A stretch of 17,266 bases of DNA from the NCBI GenBank assembly GCA_902464175.1, contig CABQHZ010000033.1, positions 1-17,266 on the forward strand. Reading direction: 5' to 3'. Positions 15,566 through 17,266 of this stretch are shown here, piece after piece (within the stretch, counting starts at the first letter, position 1; every line of letters starts with the position of its first letter). This DNA is from an uncultured Collinsella sp. GTDB lineage: Bacteria; Actinomycetota; Coriobacteriia; Coriobacteriales; Coriobacteriaceae. The translations under genes and the position numbers were made by a program. The notes beneath the pieces are model-generated. The model saw nothing but the letters and a program-made list of their open reading frames with translations, did not search any database and had not been told where the DNA came from.

Positions 15566-15886
15566 TTACCGGCAGATGCAGCGCCGCGCGTAGCTCTTAA
15601 TATCTTCGGTAAAACCCTCAAGGTCATCGAGCGTAATCACGTTATCGGAAAGCAAGTTGGCTATCTCATAACGCATAGTGCTGCGGCGAATATCGTTTAC
15701 CAGCACTCCTGAGGACAGCTTGTCCCTATTGATGCGCTCCTCTAACGCCCAAAATCTACTGGACGCTTCGCTGTCGCCGTTTAGCATCTCGATGTACTGG
15801 CCGATGAGCATTTCCATATAGCTTTCTTGCCATTTTGGGAGCAGCTCCTTGAACAGCCTCCAGTCTTTTTCGGCTACCTCGCCCAT
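15566..15886 (-). CDS. Small conserved-type helical protein of unknown function
   Basis: This is a 106-residue acidic, helical, soluble protein. The start at 15886 is preferred because GGAGG lies four bases upstream; an in-frame ATG at 15904 would place that ribosome site inside the coding sequence. Recognisable segments are LFKELLPKWQESYMEMLI, SSRFWALEERI, RRSTMRYEIANLL and VITLDDLEGFTEDI. The pattern resembles small proteins common in Clostridia and Coriobacteria that databases sometimes mislabel 'multidrug transporter' (recall). There is no membrane segment, so a transporter role is not supported. Basic residues are spread throughout and two Cys stand at the C-terminal end. It stands alone among repeats, convergent with pfk. 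No function assigned. Confidence 0.75.
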   Translation of the reverse strand: MGEVAEKDWRLFKELLPKWQESYMEMLIGQYIEMLNGDSEASSRFWALEERINRDKLSSGVLVNDIRRSTMRYEIANLLSDNVITLDDLEGFTEDIKSYARRCICR

Positions 15887-16006
15887 ATTTCCTCCGTTCG
15901 CCAAACGGGCTTAGCAATTTGATATTTATTCTATTCGGTTTTTCGCTCGCAGCCGTGAATGAGGGGGTCCTCGGTATTCGAGCTTGAGCTTGGATGAGCC
16001 GTGTGC

Positions 16007-16162
16007 CACAAAATGGGTCTATCTACTACGTTTACTGCCACACACTCGACCGTGGCGAAGATCGCAAAATAAAAACAGCAGGTAGAAGGCTTGCTGATTT
16101 TCAAAATAAGCGGGTATGGTCGACCCCGTCGAGTTCATCGTAGTAGATGGGCCCTTTTCGTG
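16007..16162. repeat. Imperfect inverted repeat of 24-base arms, intergenic
   Basis: The left arm 16007-16030 (ending ATCTACTACG) and the right arm 16139-16162 (starting CGTAGTAGAT) are inverted copies matching 20 of 24. Inside, ACTCGAC near 16053 and its complement GTCGAGT near 16129 add a further offset pair. The enclosed 108 bases have no supported gene. With the other inverted repeats in 15905-16331, this accounts for most of the gap between the two minus-strand genes; the remainder (15905-16006) holds only an AT-rich stretch that could contain a weak promoter for the small gene. Confidence 0.55.
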
Positions 16163-16181
16163 CGCGCGGTGAGTTAAATGC

Positions 16182-16201
16182 CAATTCCTGTGCCGGAATT
16201 G
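16182..16201. repeat. Small perfect hairpin CAATTCC/GGAATTG
   Basis: A 7-bp perfect stem (16182-16188 with 16195-16201) has a 6-base loop. No T-run follows on either strand. It lies between the large repeat and the next inverted repeat, and its function is unknown. Confidence 0.35.
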
Positions 16202-16220
16202 CCCGGTCCATTCGTAAGCT

Positions 16221-16278
16221 GTGGTGAAATGGGGCTGCTGGACGCTCCGAGGTTCTCAAACGGTCCGTATTTCACCGC
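16221..16278. repeat. Inverted repeat GTGGTGAAAT/ATTTCACCGC
   Basis: Arms 16221-16230 and 16269-16278 pair over 10 positions with one G-T wobble, enclosing 38 bases. An inner GGAC/GTCC pair (16240-16243 with 16263-16266) could stack slightly off-register. It lies about 54 bases past the stop of the XRE regulator gene, so it may form the 3' end of that transcript, though it has no T-run. Confidence 0.4.
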
Positions 16279-16331
16279 AACTTTGAAGGGGTGAGCGGCG
16301 TTGGCTGGGTGATGCTGACGGCCAGAACGGC

Positions 16332-17252
16332 TTAAGCTTGCTTGCGGTGTTTCCATTGCTTTCGGCACCAGCGCATGAGTGCTTTTACAACTGGGATGGT
16401 GATGAGAATGACCCATGCAGGATGAGGCTGTCCCAAGCAGAACCACATATAGAGGAACCAAGCAATGGCGGCTGCCGGGTAGATGGCGTCGATAAGCTTG
16501 GATAGATGACGTCGGTCGATAAAGTCACCAAGCGCGTAGTAGACGGGAATCAAAAAGACGAGGAAGAGCCCCATAGCCCACGTGCCGTAGATAATGCCGA
16601 GCGCCAGATATGCAAGGGCGACAAGTGCAGGAAAGGGGAACTTGTTCCACGCGCGACCGAACTTGGTATGGAAATGCTTGCCATGATGGTCGAGTTTGTC
16701 GTGCGCCTCCTTCCAGCTCGCAAACGTCTCGCCGTCGATGGTGACGGTGCCGTCGGCATTGGTATGCACGCTGTGCCCATCGTCCTCAAGCGTATCGACA
16801 TGTATGCCACCCGGCCCAACATGGACCTCTTCGCCCTTGCGCTCGTTAGCCACATGGATACCATTCCAGCCAACATGGATCTCTTCACCCTTATCGGGAT
16901 CAATAACGTGGATGCCGCGCGCGAGAGAAATATCGACAAATGGCTTATCGCCGCAATCAGCGTAATCAGCAGAAGCCTCGGTTTCTACGGCCTCGTCCGA
17001 ATTATCCGCGTCGGGGCGGCTGTCCACCGAGTCGTCGGCATCGTGAGCCGCCTCCCCATATAGCAGCTCATCCAGCGACACGCCATACAGCGCGGCGAGT
17101 GCAATAAGGTTGTCGGTATCGGGCGAAGATTCGCTGCACTCCCATTTACTGACAGCCTGGCGGCTTACGCCCAGCCGAGCGGCAAGTGCCTCCTGAGAAA
17201 GCCCAGCAGCTTTGCGGCGATCGACGAGGCGCTGTGCCATCGCAAGATCCAT
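16332..17252 (-). CDS. XRE-type HTH regulator with membrane-spanning C-terminus
   Basis: This 306-residue protein has an HTH_3/XRE domain at about 5-66 (LSQEALAARLGVSRQAVSKWE, SPDTDNLIALAALYGVSLDELL). An acidic linker (about 67-105) follows, then a short repeat region (about 112-160) built from GEEIHVGWNGIHV and GEEVHVGPGGIHV with an 18-residue period. After a His-rich stretch (HHGKHFH) come three or so hydrophobic segments (about 205-235, 255-272, 277-293) and a basic tail. The start has AAGGA six bases upstream. The first domain binds DNA; the membrane part suggests an anchored regulator or sensor, and the repeat may be a small beta structure (inference). It is the outermost gene on the minus strand and its targets are not identifiable. 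Many Coriobacteria and Firmicutes XRE proteins carry extra membrane helices, so the layout is unusual but not unique. Confidence 0.9.
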   Translation of the reverse strand: MDLAMAQRLVDRRKAAGLSQEALAARLGVSRQAVSKWECSESSPDTDNLIALAALYGVSLDELLYGEAAHDADDSVDSRPDADNSDEAVETEASADYADCGDKPFVDISLARGIHVIDPDKGEEIHVGWNGIHVANERKGEEVHVGPGGIHVDTLEDDGHSVHTNADGTVTIDGETFASWKEAHDKLDHHGKHFHTKFGRAWNKFPFPALVALAYLALGIIYGTWAMGLFLVFLIPVYYALGDFIDRRHLSKLIDAIYPAAAIAWFLYMWFCLGQPHPAWVILITIPVVKALMRWCRKQWKHRKQA

Positions 17253-17266
17253 GGTGGTTCCTTTCG

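Noticed and set aside
13552..15627. Minus-strand open frame of 691 codons across pfk and the palindromes
   Set aside because: It lies antisense to the hydrolase 3' end and the whole pfk gene and runs through non-coding inverted repeats; no domain and no ribosome site.
15245..15712. Plus-strand frame of 155 codons in the repeat-rich gap
   Set aside because: It has no recognisable domain, passes through an inverted repeat and a hairpin, and overlaps the small minus-strand gene that has a good ribosome site.
16174..16461. Minus-strand frame of 95 codons at the end of the XRE regulator gene
   Set aside because: Most of it is an alternate-frame overlap of the regulator's membrane region and the rest spans two hairpins; no independent ribosome site.

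Overview
The window is GC-rich, monoderm-type bacterial DNA. It has an LPXTG cell-wall anchor, Tat-type lipoprotein signals and no outer-membrane genes. Gene content and protein style suggest a gut actinobacterium of the class Coriobacteriia, most like Collinsella. That placement is recall plus inference, not a database match.

Layout. 1-1107 (minus): most of an M18 aminopeptidase, cut by the window edge. 1108-1431: divergent intergenic region with candidate promoters and a hairpin-rich leader. 1432-12643 (plus): a tightly packed redox and transport locus. It encodes a large LPXTG-anchored FMN-binding protein, then after a strong terminator a membrane protein with three FMN-binding domains, a membrane protein with one, a NapH/NosR-type 4Fe-4S membrane protein, the flavin transferase ApbE, a NusG-domain-II protein, a Gx-transporter/ECF-ATPase fusion and an ECF-ATPase/EcfT fusion. 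12737-13822 (plus): a membrane-anchored Ntn hydrolase of the linear amide C-N hydrolase type. 13963-15042 (plus): 6-phosphofructokinase. 15036-16280: a repeat-rich, mostly non-coding stretch with several large inverted repeats around one small minus-strand gene. 16332-17252 (minus): an XRE-type regulator with a membrane-embedded C-terminus.

How it may work. ApbE attaches FMN covalently to Thr in S/T-x-A-T motifs of extracytosolic FMN_bind domains. The locus carries five clear FMN_bind motifs plus two look-alikes in the wall protein. The ferredoxin-like membrane protein could pass electrons from the cytosol to the one-flavin protein, then the three-flavin protein, then the wall-anchored protein. 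This would be a flavin wire resembling, but not identical to, the Listeria-type extracellular electron transfer locus. The ECF modules may move a flavin precursor or other cofactor. The terminal acceptor, the electron donor and the ECF substrate cannot be read from the sequence. No Ndh2 or demethylmenaquinone genes lie in the window.
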